NCBI GenBank assembly: GCA_964440345.1
Contig: CAYTSA010000008.1
Location: 10,668-74,667, forward strand
Direction of reading: 5' to 3'
Source: CAYTSA01 sp964440345
GTDB taxonomy: Bacteria; Desulfobacterota; Desulfovibrionia; Desulfovibrionales; Desulfovibrionaceae
DNA: 64,000 bases
Shown in pieces: positions 1 to 8,798 of this stretch. The number at the start of each line of letters is the position of its first letter. Positions within the stretch are counted from its first letter, which is position 1. Both the position numbers and the translations under genes were made by a program. A model generated the notes under the pieces. That model saw only the letters and a program-made list of their open reading frames with translations. It made no database searches and was not told the origin of the DNA.

Positions 1-689
1 GTGCGGTCAGTATGCAGGCACCCTTTGGAGTCATACATCCAGATATTTTCCCGCTGCACGCCCAGGTTTTCGAAAAAACGGGTGCAGGCGATGGCCCCGG
101 CGCCGGCGCCAGACACCACCAGTTTGATGTCCTCGGCCTTTTTGTTGGCTATTTCCAAGGCGTTGATAAGCCCGGCGCCGGAAATAATGGCTGTGCCGTG
201 CTGGTCGTCGTGAAAGACTGGAATACCCATTTCTTTTTTCAGCGTCTCTTCAATGTAAAAACACTCCGGCGCCTTGATATCTTCCAGATTGATCCCGCCA
301 AAGGTGGGCTCAAGCATTTTGGTAAACTCGATCACCTTGTCCGGATCCAGTTGGTCAATATTGATGTCGTAGCAGTCCACATTGGCAAAAATCTTGAACA
401 GCACGCCCTTGCCTTCCATGACTGGCTTGCCCGCGTAGGGGCCTATGTTGCCCAGCCCCAGCACAGCTGTGCCATTGGACACCACCGCCACCAGGTTGCC
501 CCGGTTGGTGTAGGCGTAGGAAAGGTTTTGGTCCGCGGCAATGGCGCGGCAGGCCTCAGCCACGCCCGGGCTGTAAGCCATGGAAAGGTGCTTTTGCGTG
601 TCGCAGGGTTTCGCGGGAATGGTTTCCAGTTTCCCGCGGTGGCCTACTTCGTGATAGGCGAGAGCTTCTTCTTTGGTGAACAGAGCCAT
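1..689 (-). CDS. Malic enzyme (malate dehydrogenase, decarboxylating), N-terminal part
   Basis: Oxidative decarboxylation of malate to pyruvate in the cytoplasm. The visible 229 codons begin MALFTKEEALAYHEVGHRGK and contain the malic-enzyme signature VFHDDQHGTAIIS, followed by a dinucleotide-binding glycine-rich stretch SGAGAGAIA. The ATG at 689 has a GGAGG ribosome site just upstream on the minus strand. The gene continues past position 1, so the C-terminus is not seen. The N-terminus matches the short bacterial form rather than the long eukaryotic form. Whether a phosphotransacetylase-like domain follows (MaeB type), and whether NAD or NADP is used, cannot be decided here. A 139-bp dispersed repeat sits directly upstream. 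Confidence 0.93.
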   Translation of the reverse strand, partial: MALFTKEEALAYHEVGHRGKLETIPAKPCDTQKHLSMAYSPGVAEACRAIAADQNLSYAYTNRGNLVAVVSNGTAVLGLGNIGPYAGKPVMEGKGVLFKIFANVDCYDINIDQLDPDKVIEFTKMLEPTFGGINLEDIKAPECFYIEETLKKEMGIPVFHDDQHGTAIISGAGLINALEIANKKAEDIKLVVSGAGAGAIACTRFFENLGVQRENIWMYDSKGCLHTDR

Positions 690-718
690 GTGCAGCCTCC
701 AGGTGACGGTTAGCAGCC

Positions 719-857
719 TGTTGAAAAAACCACTATGGCGGCGTTACTTCAAAAAGTTCAAATACTTGTGCAGTCTATATACAGGTCGATCTTGAACTTT
801 TTTTGCGCCTTGCCCTCGTGGTTTTTGAACAGCCTGCGAAAAGGGACTTTTTCAACA
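719..857 (+). repeat. 139-bp MITE-like element, copy 1
   Basis: Ends are inverted repeats: TGTTGAAAAA at 719 and TTTTTCAACA ending at 857. The reverse complement of 43866-44004 aligns along its whole length and is also 139 bp. Shared internal blocks include AAGTTCAAA, TTGAACTTTTTTGCGCCTT and CAGCCTGCGAA. It lies between the malic enzyme start and the small ORF at 1052 and codes for nothing recognisable, so it is likely a non-autonomous mobile element. The rest of 690-1051 shows no gene. Confidence 0.75.
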
Positions 858-1051
858 CTCAGCTAGCATGAAAGGCTTGCACAATACCGCGCAACCGGCT
901 CTTTTGCAAGAACTGCAGGCGCTTTGTTTGCTCTTTTCTGCACAATTTTTGCTAGACTATTTCTTGCACATTTGTAGCACACACGGTAAAGGAACCTCTG
1001 CAACAGCCGATAAGGGTATATGTAGGCATAGCAACCATCAGGAGAACACCA

Positions 1052-1243
1052 ATGACCCATCCCGCCGTACTGCTGTTTAACGACGAAACTGCCAATATCG
1101 CAGCACAATCCAAACATATCCACACTGACGGGCAGACCGCCGGCCAGAAAGACGCCCCCCGCCAGTATACGCCGGAGACAGGCTGCCCTTCCCAGCCGTG
1201 CATCGTGGAGGAAGACTACTATTTAGGCGAGTCGCTTTTTTGA
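1052..1243 (+). CDS. Small hypothetical protein (63 aa)
   Basis: The ATG at 1052 is preceded by a good ribosome site (CAGGAGAACACC). The reading frame uses G/C-rich third positions like the surrounding genes, which argues for real coding. The product is hydrophilic with no signal peptide or membrane segment, and it has two cysteines in a GCPSQPC arrangement near residues 47-53, which could bind metal or form a disulfide. It stands alone between a mobile repeat and the end of the convergent adenylate cyclase gene. I recognise no family. A chance ORF is the alternative. Confidence 0.45.
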   Translation: MTHPAVLLFNDETANIAAQSKHIHTDGQTAGQKDAPRQYTPETGCPSQPCIVEEDYYLGESLF

Positions 1244-1262
1244 CGCCGTTTGCCGTAAAAAA

Positions 1263-4200
1263 CTACACTGGCGCCAAATTACACTGAGATTTTGCAGGCA
1301 GCCAGGACTTTACTCTGGCGTGCGGGTCCATTTCACGGCCCAGCTGTTGCAACGAAAGGGCCGCAAAATCCCGTAGCGACAATTCCAGCACGTCCAGTCG
1401 GTTCGTCACATCTTCGCAAAACAGTTCGCCCCAACTGGAGGCGTAGACCAGCGTGGCGCGCTGCGCTTTTTTTGCCTCTCGCGGGGCGGTAAAATTGGCG
1501 GCTATGAACACGCGGACCACCTGCTCCCGCTCCAACCCGGCGTCTATGTCTGCGTCAAACACTTTTGAGGCCGGAAAAAACTCCCGCAAAGCCTCCAGCA
1601 TGTCCGTCACGTCTGGCATAGAGACCGGCGATTGCAGCGTGCTGGACCCGCGCAAGGGCATGTTGGCGTAGTACAACCCGTTGACCGCCAGCCAGGCGAA
1701 TAGCCGGACGGGGTTCACATCCCGGGCTGCTTCCTCCACAGTGCGGCCTTTTTTGCCGCCTCCTTTGGTCATTTCCCCTTCGGCAACCCAGGCCACGGAA
1801 GCGCCTTGCACGCCCTCGCAGGAAAACTGCAAAGCGGAAAAAACCTCTTTGCGGGAGGTCAGCAACTGAATGCGCTTGATCTTGTTGGGCGCTTCCTGAA
1901 AGGTGCTGAATATTTTGCGGCCCAGCTTGGTCATGTCGTCGCCAGTTATGGCTATGTCGTACTGCTTGCCGGCCAGTTGCTTCTGAATGCCGGCGTAAGT
2001 AGAAAACATGAACCGGGACAGCCGCTCGCTCAACGCCATCAGCTCGGCAAAACCCGGCAGGTCCCGGCCATGACGGCGCACGCCGTCCGGGTCCGCCACT
2101 GCCGGCGTAAGATTTTTCTCCATGGGCGACTCGCTGTACGGAAAAAAATACTCCACATAGCTGTCGCCGCGCATCTCAGTGCGGCGGCCCGTGGTCCGGG
2201 ACAGGGGGTCAAACCCGGTTTTTTGCACAAAGGCCAGCTCCATCAAATCCCGCTCGTCCTTGCGCTCTGTTGCTTCATAGTGTTCATACAATTCGCGGAA
2301 CAGCGCAGCGTAAGGGTCCACGTCCCAGACGTCGGCTTCGCCCCGGTACAATCTTTCTTTGATTCTGTCGCACAGCAAGTCCCGATTCTCTGGATTGTGC
2401 ACGTAGCGGTCCATAAGCGCCAGCTTCATGATGGATTTAAATGGAGACTTCAGGGCCTTGACAATTTGCCACAGACAGGCGCCAAAAAACTCTTCCGGCG
2501 GTATATCGCCCAGATGCCCCAAATCCACCAACTGGGCCGCTTGAGCGCTACGGATCATGGGAGAGCGGACAACAGTGTGCAGCTGCTTAACGTAGGCTTT
2601 CTCGCTCAGCGCCGTAGGCAAGCAATGCCAAGCCGGTATCTTGCCGGCCAGCAGCATGGCCGTGCGGTAGAATTCCTCTTTAAGCAGCTTGGCCTGGGCC
2701 GAGCCCGCAGACTCCTGGCTGGAAAACCCAAAGTCGTTGGCCCGAATTTTATCCAGGTCCATCAGAAAAAAATGCGTTTCCAGATTGAACGCTGTGTCCG
2801 CCCAATCCTCCAGAGCAGAGAGCTTATCCTGCAGTTCATTAAGCTTGTCATCGGGTATGCGCTCACGCTCATAACACACCCACAGGTCCAGATCCGACGT
2901 CCGGGTCTGGGCTATGGCCCCTGTGGAGCCTATGGAATAGACCGCCTCTATGGGTAAGCCGGAACGCTTGGCGCTCCAATCCACGTTGTCTGCCCCCAGG
3001 TGCTCCTCCAGCAGCATCACTGTCTCATGGTTCGGAGCGTAGCCGGAAATGATGCACTGCACTGAGGGAAATACGTAGCTTTCCCCCCGGGAAACGCCTG
3101 GTGTTACAGGCGACTCGATAAGAGCGGGCAGCATTTTTAGAAAAGCGGCCTGTTCGCCCAGCTTCCACATCGTCCAGGCCAGGCGGTCAGCGTTGCGGGC
3201 CAGAAACACCCGCCTGCGGGCCGCCGCCTCCTTTTCGCTGAACCAGAGAGAGAGCAGCTTGTACATGAAGCGCACGCCCTCGGCTGCGCCCAGCTCTGAG
3301 GGCAGGCCTGTTGCCTTGACTCCTTGGGCGGCTGTTTCCAGCTGGTCAAATAAGCTCTCATGCTCGGCCTGCAGCATCGCCGGGGAGTCGGAATCCAGCA
3401 GATGCACGCGCAGGTCGCTGCACGCCACACCGGTGAAACGCGCGCTGGTAACCGAGGAAGAATGAATGAACGCTTTTTCAAACCGGGCGTCTTCAAAAGC
3501 TGCCCCGTGGCATTGCCACTGCCGCATGGCGCAGTGGGAAAAATTGGCGCTGGTGAAGCCGCACCGTTCTACCTCCCAGTGAATCAAGGACGCGCCCCAG
3601 AAATCGTTTTCATAGAATTGGGAATCAGCGCACCGCAGATGCTCTGCCCTGGTCCCGGCAAAATGGGCGGCGGTCAGTTTGCAGTGGTCAAACCGGACCC
3701 GCTTCAAAGCGGCGCCGTTGAACCGGCAATTCGTCAGAACGCACTTTTCGAAAACAACAGATTCTAAAACTGAGCCTGTGAATTCCACGTTGCTCAGTTT
3801 GCAGCCTGTAAAATGGACGCCTTGCATGGCGCTGCGAGAAAGGTCCAGGTTTACCAGCGCCACCTTGACGAACCGGTTCCTCTTGAAAGAGCACCCCGGC
3901 AGCGCCCCGTTCTGATACGTTTTTTCCTGCACGTTCTGGCCAGACTGCAGCTTGGTCAGAGCATGTACGGCCCCTTCCGGGGCCTCTTCGTGCACGCCCA
4001 TGGCCTTTTTCACCTGGGTTAAAAAGCCCCCCCCCTCCTTTGTTTCTGTCTTCCGGCTCACAGCCAGCGACGCCTTGGGCGGTTCGTACTCCGGTTTTCT
4101 GGCCAGGGGCGCAAATGCTTCCAGATACTGCTGCAAAGCTGTAACCACGTGCGAGCCGGTCTGTTCCTTGCTTGCCCGGGCGGCGGCCTTAACGCCGTGG

Positions 4201-5231
4201 TCCATCCATTCCGGCATGGCCCTGTGCACCATGACCAGCAAAAAAGCTAATGTTTGGGCGTGGTCGGTGGCGGGCAGAGACTTTATGTACTGGCTGAACT
4301 CCCGGGCGCTGCAGCGCATGAGTCTGGGGTTGACCTGCGGCCGCATAGCTGGAAACCGGGTGTGTAAAAACCCTGCCGCTGTGACAGCCTGACGAGCGCC
4401 CAGCGCCAGCAGGCAATCCAGCGCCGCCAGTTTGACGGCCGGATGCGGCTGCTTGAGAAACAGAGCCAACTGGCGCACCAGCTTCTGGTCCCCCCGCCGG
4501 CCAGTGCGGCCCACGGCTTCCAGCACGGCTATAAGGGATTCAGACCGCAATTCTCCGGCCCGGCGCAACAGGTCTGCAGCCAGCGAAGCAGACCGCAGCC
4601 GGCCGGCTGTTTTGCCCATGTAAGCTATCTGCGTTTCATCCAGGTCCATTTTTAGCAGCTGCCCCAGCCAGATGCCGAAACGGCCCTTCAACAGCTCGCG
4701 CTGCATGGGCAAGGCTGGCTCCTGCCGGCGTTCATCCAACTTTTCCAGGTAGAGCAGAGCCTCTTCCGGGTCTTCGCTCTGGTATATTTTGGCCAGGTCA
4801 AAGGCCCACTGCAAAAACCAGGGCTCCACCTTGCGCGGAGAGCGGAAAAACTGGTCCAACAAAATAAGCTGCTGATTCGGTTCGTAATTGGAAAGAAAAG
4901 CCCCAAGAGCTTCCGCCCGGACCTTGCCTTTGTGCAGATAGCGGCCGGCCAGGTGTTCCCCTACTGGCCCAAGCTCCAGTAAAAGGCCGAAACCGGACGA
5001 GACAGTGGACTGGTCCTGGGTGTTTTCTATGATGGTGGAGATAGTGTGCGCCAGGTCTGAGGTGTAGCGCTGGCCCTCCAGCGAGTCCATGTCCTCCCGG
5101 GCGAGCAGGGAAAGGGCCTGGTCGATGAGCGGACGCGAGTCAGACGGAATGAACGGAGGCGAGGTGCGCAGCATTGACCGCACAGACCCGAGCAGCTCAT
5201 CCAAAGGGGCGTGCATGGGAGAATCGGACAT
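1263..5231 (-). CDS. cyaA: Class I adenylate cyclase with pentapeptide repeats
   Basis: Makes cAMP from ATP. The 1322-aa protein carries the class I nucleotidyltransferase motif around residues 767-783 (YSIGSTGAIAQ followed by TSDLDLW). The N-terminal ~330 residues are helical, with HEAT-like segments such as LFLKQPHPAVKLAALDCLL. Residues ~434-600 form a run of pentapeptide repeats (A/C-x-L/F-x-x spacing, for example VEFTGSVLESVVFEKCVLTN), a right-handed beta-helix fold. Enterobacterial CyaA is ~850 aa and lacks these parts. The GGAGG ribosome site lies inside the 3' end of the upstream HD-GYP gene, whose stop is 2 nt before this ATG, so the two are translationally coupled. The cyclase call is firm; the role of the repeats is unknown. 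Confidence 0.9.
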   Translation of the reverse strand: MSDSPMHAPLDELLGSVRSMLRTSPPFIPSDSRPLIDQALSLLAREDMDSLEGQRYTSDLAHTISTIIENTQDQSTVSSGFGLLLELGPVGEHLAGRYLHKGKVRAEALGAFLSNYEPNQQLILLDQFFRSPRKVEPWFLQWAFDLAKIYQSEDPEEALLYLEKLDERRQEPALPMQRELLKGRFGIWLGQLLKMDLDETQIAYMGKTAGRLRSASLAADLLRRAGELRSESLIAVLEAVGRTGRRGDQKLVRQLALFLKQPHPAVKLAALDCLLALGARQAVTAAGFLHTRFPAMRPQVNPRLMRCSAREFSQYIKSLPATDHAQTLAFLLVMVHRAMPEWMDHGVKAAARASKEQTGSHVVTALQQYLEAFAPLARKPEYEPPKASLAVSRKTETKEGGGFLTQVKKAMGVHEEAPEGAVHALTKLQSGQNVQEKTYQNGALPGCSFKRNRFVKVALVNLDLSRSAMQGVHFTGCKLSNVEFTGSVLESVVFEKCVLTNCRFNGAALKRVRFDHCKLTAAHFAGTRAEHLRCADSQFYENDFWGASLIHWEVERCGFTSANFSHCAMRQWQCHGAAFEDARFEKAFIHSSSVTSARFTGVACSDLRVHLLDSDSPAMLQAEHESLFDQLETAAQGVKATGLPSELGAAEGVRFMYKLLSLWFSEKEAAARRRVFLARNADRLAWTMWKLGEQAAFLKMLPALIESPVTPGVSRGESYVFPSVQCIISGYAPNHETVMLLEEHLGADNVDWSAKRSGLPIEAVYSIGSTGAIAQTRTSDLDLWVCYERERIPDDKLNELQDKLSALEDWADTAFNLETHFFLMDLDKIRANDFGFSSQESAGSAQAKLLKEEFYRTAMLLAGKIPAWHCLPTALSEKAYVKQLHTVVRSPMIRSAQAAQLVDLGHLGDIPPEEFFGACLWQIVKALKSPFKSIMKLALMDRYVHNPENRDLLCDRIKERLYRGEADVWDVDPYAALFRELYEHYEATERKDERDLMELAFVQKTGFDPLSRTTGRRTEMRGDSYVEYFFPYSESPMEKNLTPAVADPDGVRRHGRDLPGFAELMALSERLSRFMFSTYAGIQKQLAGKQYDIAITGDDMTKLGRKIFSTFQEAPNKIKRIQLLTSRKEVFSALQFSCEGVQGASVAWVAEGEMTKGGGKKGRTVEEAARDVNPVRLFAWLAVNGLYYANMPLRGSSTLQSPVSMPDVTDMLEALREFFPASKVFDADIDAGLEREQVVRVFIAANFTAPREAKKAQRATLVYASSWGELFCEDVTNRLDVLELSLRDFAALSLQQLGREMDPHARVKSWLPAKSQCNLAPV

Positions 5232-5233
5232 GC

Positions 5234-6538
5234 TTAGCCTGCCTCCGACACTGTATCAGCGTAGTAGTTTATCTGCTTGCTCGGGCTCAGGTACGCAAAC
5301 ATCTCCCGGGAAAGCTCTTCCGGCCGCAGCGTTTTGATAATGTCCAGATTGGTCTCAATGGTCAGGTCCACAATGAGGGCCTCCTTTTTGGGCACCTCAG
5401 GATGGTAGACCAACACGCCAGGCCGGGCCGCCTTTTGCAAGTTGGTGGAGACGACCATGCCGTACAAACCGTTGGACAGTTGCACCACAGTGCCTGGCGG
5501 ATAGACGCCCATGTTGCGGATGAAGGCGGAAAGAATTTTCCCGTCCAGCATTTTCTTCATGGACGAATACATTTTCTTCAACACGTCGTGGGGCGTCAGG
5601 GCCCCGCCGTCTCTGGGGTTGCACAGATTGTCGTAGGCGTTGGTCACGGCCACTATCTTGGCCAGGGGAGAAATATCGTTTCCTTGAAGTTTTTTCGGAA
5701 AGCCCGAGCCGTCAATGTTTTCATGGTGCTGCAGGATGATGTGCCGGGCCTCTGAAGGATATGCGGCCATGGATGTTACCAGTTTCACGCCCAAGGCCGG
5801 GTGCTGCTTGTAGTACTTTTCCGCCGCCGCCTTGATGGAGAGCACCTTGTTCTCCTTTAGCGCGCTCATGGGTATGCGGCCCTTGCCAATGTCGTGAAAC
5901 AAAGCGCCCATGCCCAGGTAATGCATGGTCTTGGAGTCCAGGCCGAACTCCTTGCCCAGAATCATCGACAGCACTGTGACGTTCAGGGCGTGCAGGTTCT
6001 GCTGCCCCTCTGCCGGTTTGTTGGTCATCAGGTTGATGACAACGTCGCGCTCAGATAAAAACGTACCCACCATGGCGTCCACAGCCTGGCCGGCCTCCTC
6101 CATGGCGTCCTCGGCCTTGCCTGAGGCCCGGCGCAAAATGGTGGTTATGGACGACACCGTGGCTTCATACTGTTTCTCGCACCGGGCAAAGCGCTCTTTG
6201 CGCTCCTTGTTGCGCTCTATGGTCTCCCGTTTCAGTCCCAACAACTGCCGCGACACCGGGGTCTTCATCGGCACCTTTTTTTTCTTTTTGGCTTCTTCTT
6301 CCTCCAGAGAGGGGGCGGCCTTGCGCTCCAACGGGATGGGCAGAGTGTCGCTCTTGTTCAGCACGCAGGTCACGTGGGTGAAGCCGGCTCTTTTAATCTT
6401 CTCCACCTGCTTCTGGTTCTTTATCTTAAAGCTGTTGCGCAAAAAGGGAGATTTGGCGCGGCCTGAGGACTCCAGGCGCACGAAAAGGCCGGGACACAGC
6501 TGGTCCACGTGGATGGGATACTCAGAAAAGTTGCTCAT
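5234..6538 (-). CDS. HD-GYP domain protein (probable c-di-GMP phosphodiesterase)
   Basis: Probable cyclic-di-GMP hydrolase of 434 aa. Residues 1-~150 resemble the DUF3391 leader found before many HD-GYP domains and include a lysine/glutamate-rich segment (EEEEAKKKKK). The HD motif is LFHDIGKGRIP near residue 214. The downstream GYP-type signature near 268 is HHENIDGSGFP, in which the usual Y is F. It is the first gene of a two-gene unit with the adenylate cyclase, placing c-di-GMP turnover and cAMP synthesis in one transcript. The start ATG at 6538 has a GGCGG-rich upstream region. Hydrolase activity is inferred from the motif. Confidence 0.85.
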   Translation of the reverse strand: MSNFSEYPIHVDQLCPGLFVRLESSGRAKSPFLRNSFKIKNQKQVEKIKRAGFTHVTCVLNKSDTLPIPLERKAAPSLEEEEAKKKKKVPMKTPVSRQLLGLKRETIERNKERKERFARCEKQYEATVSSITTILRRASGKAEDAMEEAGQAVDAMVGTFLSERDVVINLMTNKPAEGQQNLHALNVTVLSMILGKEFGLDSKTMHYLGMGALFHDIGKGRIPMSALKENKVLSIKAAAEKYYKQHPALGVKLVTSMAAYPSEARHIILQHHENIDGSGFPKKLQGNDISPLAKIVAVTNAYDNLCNPRDGGALTPHDVLKKMYSSMKKMLDGKILSAFIRNMGVYPPGTVVQLSNGLYGMVVSTNLQKAARPGVLVYHPEVPKKEALIVDLTIETNLDIIKTLRPEELSREMFAYLSPSKQINYYADTVSEAG

Positions 6539-6634
6539 TGCCGCCGCCCGCCCCGCAAAGCATTGCTCCGGCGCGCAGGCCTGGAATATTCCATCTGCCT
6601 TGCTTAGCCCCTGGTCTTTACGCGTGTCAATGCT

Positions 6635-7678
6635 TCAAGCGCAATTGCAGAGCGGTTCCTGCATGCAAAGGCAGTGTATTGCCCCATATCCCAGGATGAG
6701 GTCCCCGGCGTACACGCCGTAGGCTGGCCGGCCTGTCAGTTCTGCAAGCAGGCCCAGCGCACGACAGTCCGCCGGGTCGTTAAAGGTGGGAACCAACAAG
6801 CCAGCGTTGCACACAGCGTAGTTGGCGTAGCTGGCCGGCAGGGGCCAGCCGTCAAAAAACAGGGGCTGCGGCATGGGCAGGTCCACAATCTCGGCCCGGG
6901 AGCCGTCCTCCAGCACGGCGTCCTGCAGCCTCTCCCGGTTTTCCTGCATGGCCCTGTAGTTGGGGTCGCCGGGATTATCCGGCCTGCATAAGACCAAAGT
7001 CCTGGCGTCTACAAAGCGGCAAAAGTCGTCCACGTGGCCATGGGTGTCGTCGCCAGCCACGCCCCGGCCCAGCCAAATGGCGTTGGAAGCGCCCAGCCAC
7101 TCTGCAAACAGCGCTTCGTACTGCGCCTTGCCCATGCCCGGGTTGCGCACTTGCACCGCCGGGTCCAGCAAGCATTCCTCGCTGACGATGATGGTCCCCC
7201 GGCCGTTCACCTCTATGGCGCCGCCCTCCAGCACCGCCGGACCGGCCTTCCATTGCGGCCGTGACAGAGGCAGCCCCAGCCAGCCGGCCGCCCGCTCTGG
7301 AATCCGGGCGTCCAAAACCCAGTCAGGATACTTGGCCCAGCCGGTGAAACCAAAACCAACGACGGCGCGGCCTGCGGCGGAATCTTCCACCACACAGGGT
7401 CCGCTGTCCCGCAGCCAGCCCCTGTTAGTCTCCATGTGCAGAAAATCCACGCCGCCACTATCCACCCCCGCCCGGGACAGGCAGCGCCGGGCCTCTGTTT
7501 CCAAACGCTCGTTCTGCACCAGCAACCGCACCCGCTCACCCTGCAGGATGCGCCGGATGATCTCCACGTACACCCAGCGGATGGACGCGAATTTTCCGGG
7601 CCAGTCCGAGCTTCTGTGCGGCCAGCACAGCCACGTGGCTTCGTGCGGCTCCCACTCTGCAGGCAGACGACAGGCCAT
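6635..7678 (-). CDS. aguA: Agmatine deiminase
   Basis: Converts agmatine to N-carbamoylputrescine and ammonia in polyamine synthesis. The 347-aa length is normal for the peptidyl-arginine-deiminase/AguA family. Family motifs seen are MACRLPAEWEPHEATWLCWPH at the N-terminus (19 residues after MA), LEGGAIEVNGRG, GDDTHGHVDDFCRF and the C-terminal nucleophile region GAIHCLCMQ (cysteine ~336). It is the last gene of a three-gene minus-strand operon after arginine decarboxylase and a deoxyhypusine-synthase-like protein, with a 9-bp gap to the latter. No carbamoylputrescine hydrolase (AguB) is visible in the window, so it is either elsewhere or not used. Confidence 0.93.
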   Translation of the reverse strand: MACRLPAEWEPHEATWLCWPHRSSDWPGKFASIRWVYVEIIRRILQGERVRLLVQNERLETEARRCLSRAGVDSGGVDFLHMETNRGWLRDSGPCVVEDSAAGRAVVGFGFTGWAKYPDWVLDARIPERAAGWLGLPLSRPQWKAGPAVLEGGAIEVNGRGTIIVSEECLLDPAVQVRNPGMGKAQYEALFAEWLGASNAIWLGRGVAGDDTHGHVDDFCRFVDARTLVLCRPDNPGDPNYRAMQENRERLQDAVLEDGSRAEIVDLPMPQPLFFDGWPLPASYANYAVCNAGLLVPTFNDPADCRALGLLAELTGRPAYGVYAGDLILGYGAIHCLCMQEPLCNCA

Positions 7679-7687
7679 GAAAACGCT

Positions 7688-8785
7688 CTATCCTTTGCGC
7701 TTGCGCAGCCGCTGGTCCAAACCCTTAACAAGCAAGGGCCAGGCAATGGTGGCGTCACTGTGCACCTCGGCGTAACGTCCGCCCTGCTCCGGCGGGGCGA
7801 ATTTGCCCCAGCTCACGCCTTCAGAATAGGTGCAACCCGAAAGGCCGCCCCAGTGCACGGGCTCAGGACATACTCGCACGCCGTACGTAAAACGCCGAGC
7901 CGGCAAATCCATCTTAGGAACCCGCTGGGAGGCAATCTCCACAAACGGTCCCACCTGCTGCGCCCAGTTGCGGGGCACGCCGCCGCCTATGGTAAAAATG
8001 CCCATTTTTTTCGCCTTCAGGCAGCGCTGCGTGTAGCTGTAAAGGTCAAGAAAAGGGTTGAACTGAAACGGCAACTGCGACGGTTCCACTCCTTCAGTCA
8101 TCAGCTGTGCATTGGCGCGCATCATGTGCGTGGCCACGTCCAGCGCCAGCTCCGAATCCGTAAACGCCGGGATGTAGACCGGCACGCCCTGGCGGTAGGC
8201 GGATTTCAGCACGCCAACGCCTTCGTAGTGCGCGTCCAAATGCTTGCCAATGGCCTGGCACAAAGACTCCGAGCACATGAAAGGCTCGCCTTCCAGCTCG
8301 TCCAGAACGCGGCTGAGCACCTCCTCGGCCTGGGTAAAGTTCGACTCCGGCTCCAGGGTGTCGTAAACCCTGTTGTACCCCTTGGAAAACAGCGCCTTGT
8401 CGTCCATGCGGCCGAATTCGTACTTGTAGTGCTTCAGGCCTATGGACTCTACGAAACCGTGCGCCATAAGCGCGCCTGTGGAAATGACCACGTCCACCCA
8501 GCCGGCGTCGATCATCTTGCACAAGACGCCGGTCATCTTGGCCACAGTCATGGCGCCGGACAAGGTGGCGACCACCATGCAGTCTTCGTCCGTGACCATG
8601 GCCTCCAGCACGTCCAGCGCCTCGCCCAGGTTCCGGCCGCCAAAGGCCGTCCGAGACATGGCGGAGAGCATGTCGTCAATGTCTTCCAGGGCGTCCGGGT
8701 CCAGGGTCTGCAGTGGTGTCAACCCGTCCTTTTCGGCGTTTCCCAGCTCCTCCAGAGAACGCATTCCGTTCTTGGCGTGTTCCAT
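7688..8785 (-). CDS. Deoxyhypusine-synthase-like protein (probable polyamine aminobutyltransferase)
   Basis: A 365-aa bacterial member of the deoxyhypusine synthase family. NAD-linked fold motifs are seen (VATLSGAMTVAKMTGVL, VISTGALMAHGF, FTIGGGVPRNW), and the catalytic lysine is kept in SEGVSWGKFAPP (K~328, matching the family lysine). Eukaryotic and archaeal members modify eIF5A, but bacteria have no eIF5A, so the acceptor is expected to be a free amine such as putrescine, giving homospermidine or a related polyamine. That is inference. The start has AAGGAG upstream. It lies 13 bp after arginine decarboxylase and 9 bp before agmatine deiminase, which strongly supports a polyamine role. Confidence 0.88.
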   Translation of the reverse strand: MEHAKNGMRSLEELGNAEKDGLTPLQTLDPDALEDIDDMLSAMSRTAFGGRNLGEALDVLEAMVTDEDCMVVATLSGAMTVAKMTGVLCKMIDAGWVDVVISTGALMAHGFVESIGLKHYKYEFGRMDDKALFSKGYNRVYDTLEPESNFTQAEEVLSRVLDELEGEPFMCSESLCQAIGKHLDAHYEGVGVLKSAYRQGVPVYIPAFTDSELALDVATHMMRANAQLMTEGVEPSQLPFQFNPFLDLYSYTQRCLKAKKMGIFTIGGGVPRNWAQQVGPFVEIASQRVPKMDLPARRFTYGVRVCPEPVHWGGLSGCTYSEGVSWGKFAPPEQGGRYAEVHSDATIAWPLLVKGLDQRLRKRKG

Positions 8786-8798
8786 GTCGCTCCTTAGG

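Noticed and set aside
7688..8785. Hypusine modification of a translation factor
   Set aside because: Bacteria lack eIF5A, and the gene sits in a polyamine operon, so a free-amine acceptor is the better reading.
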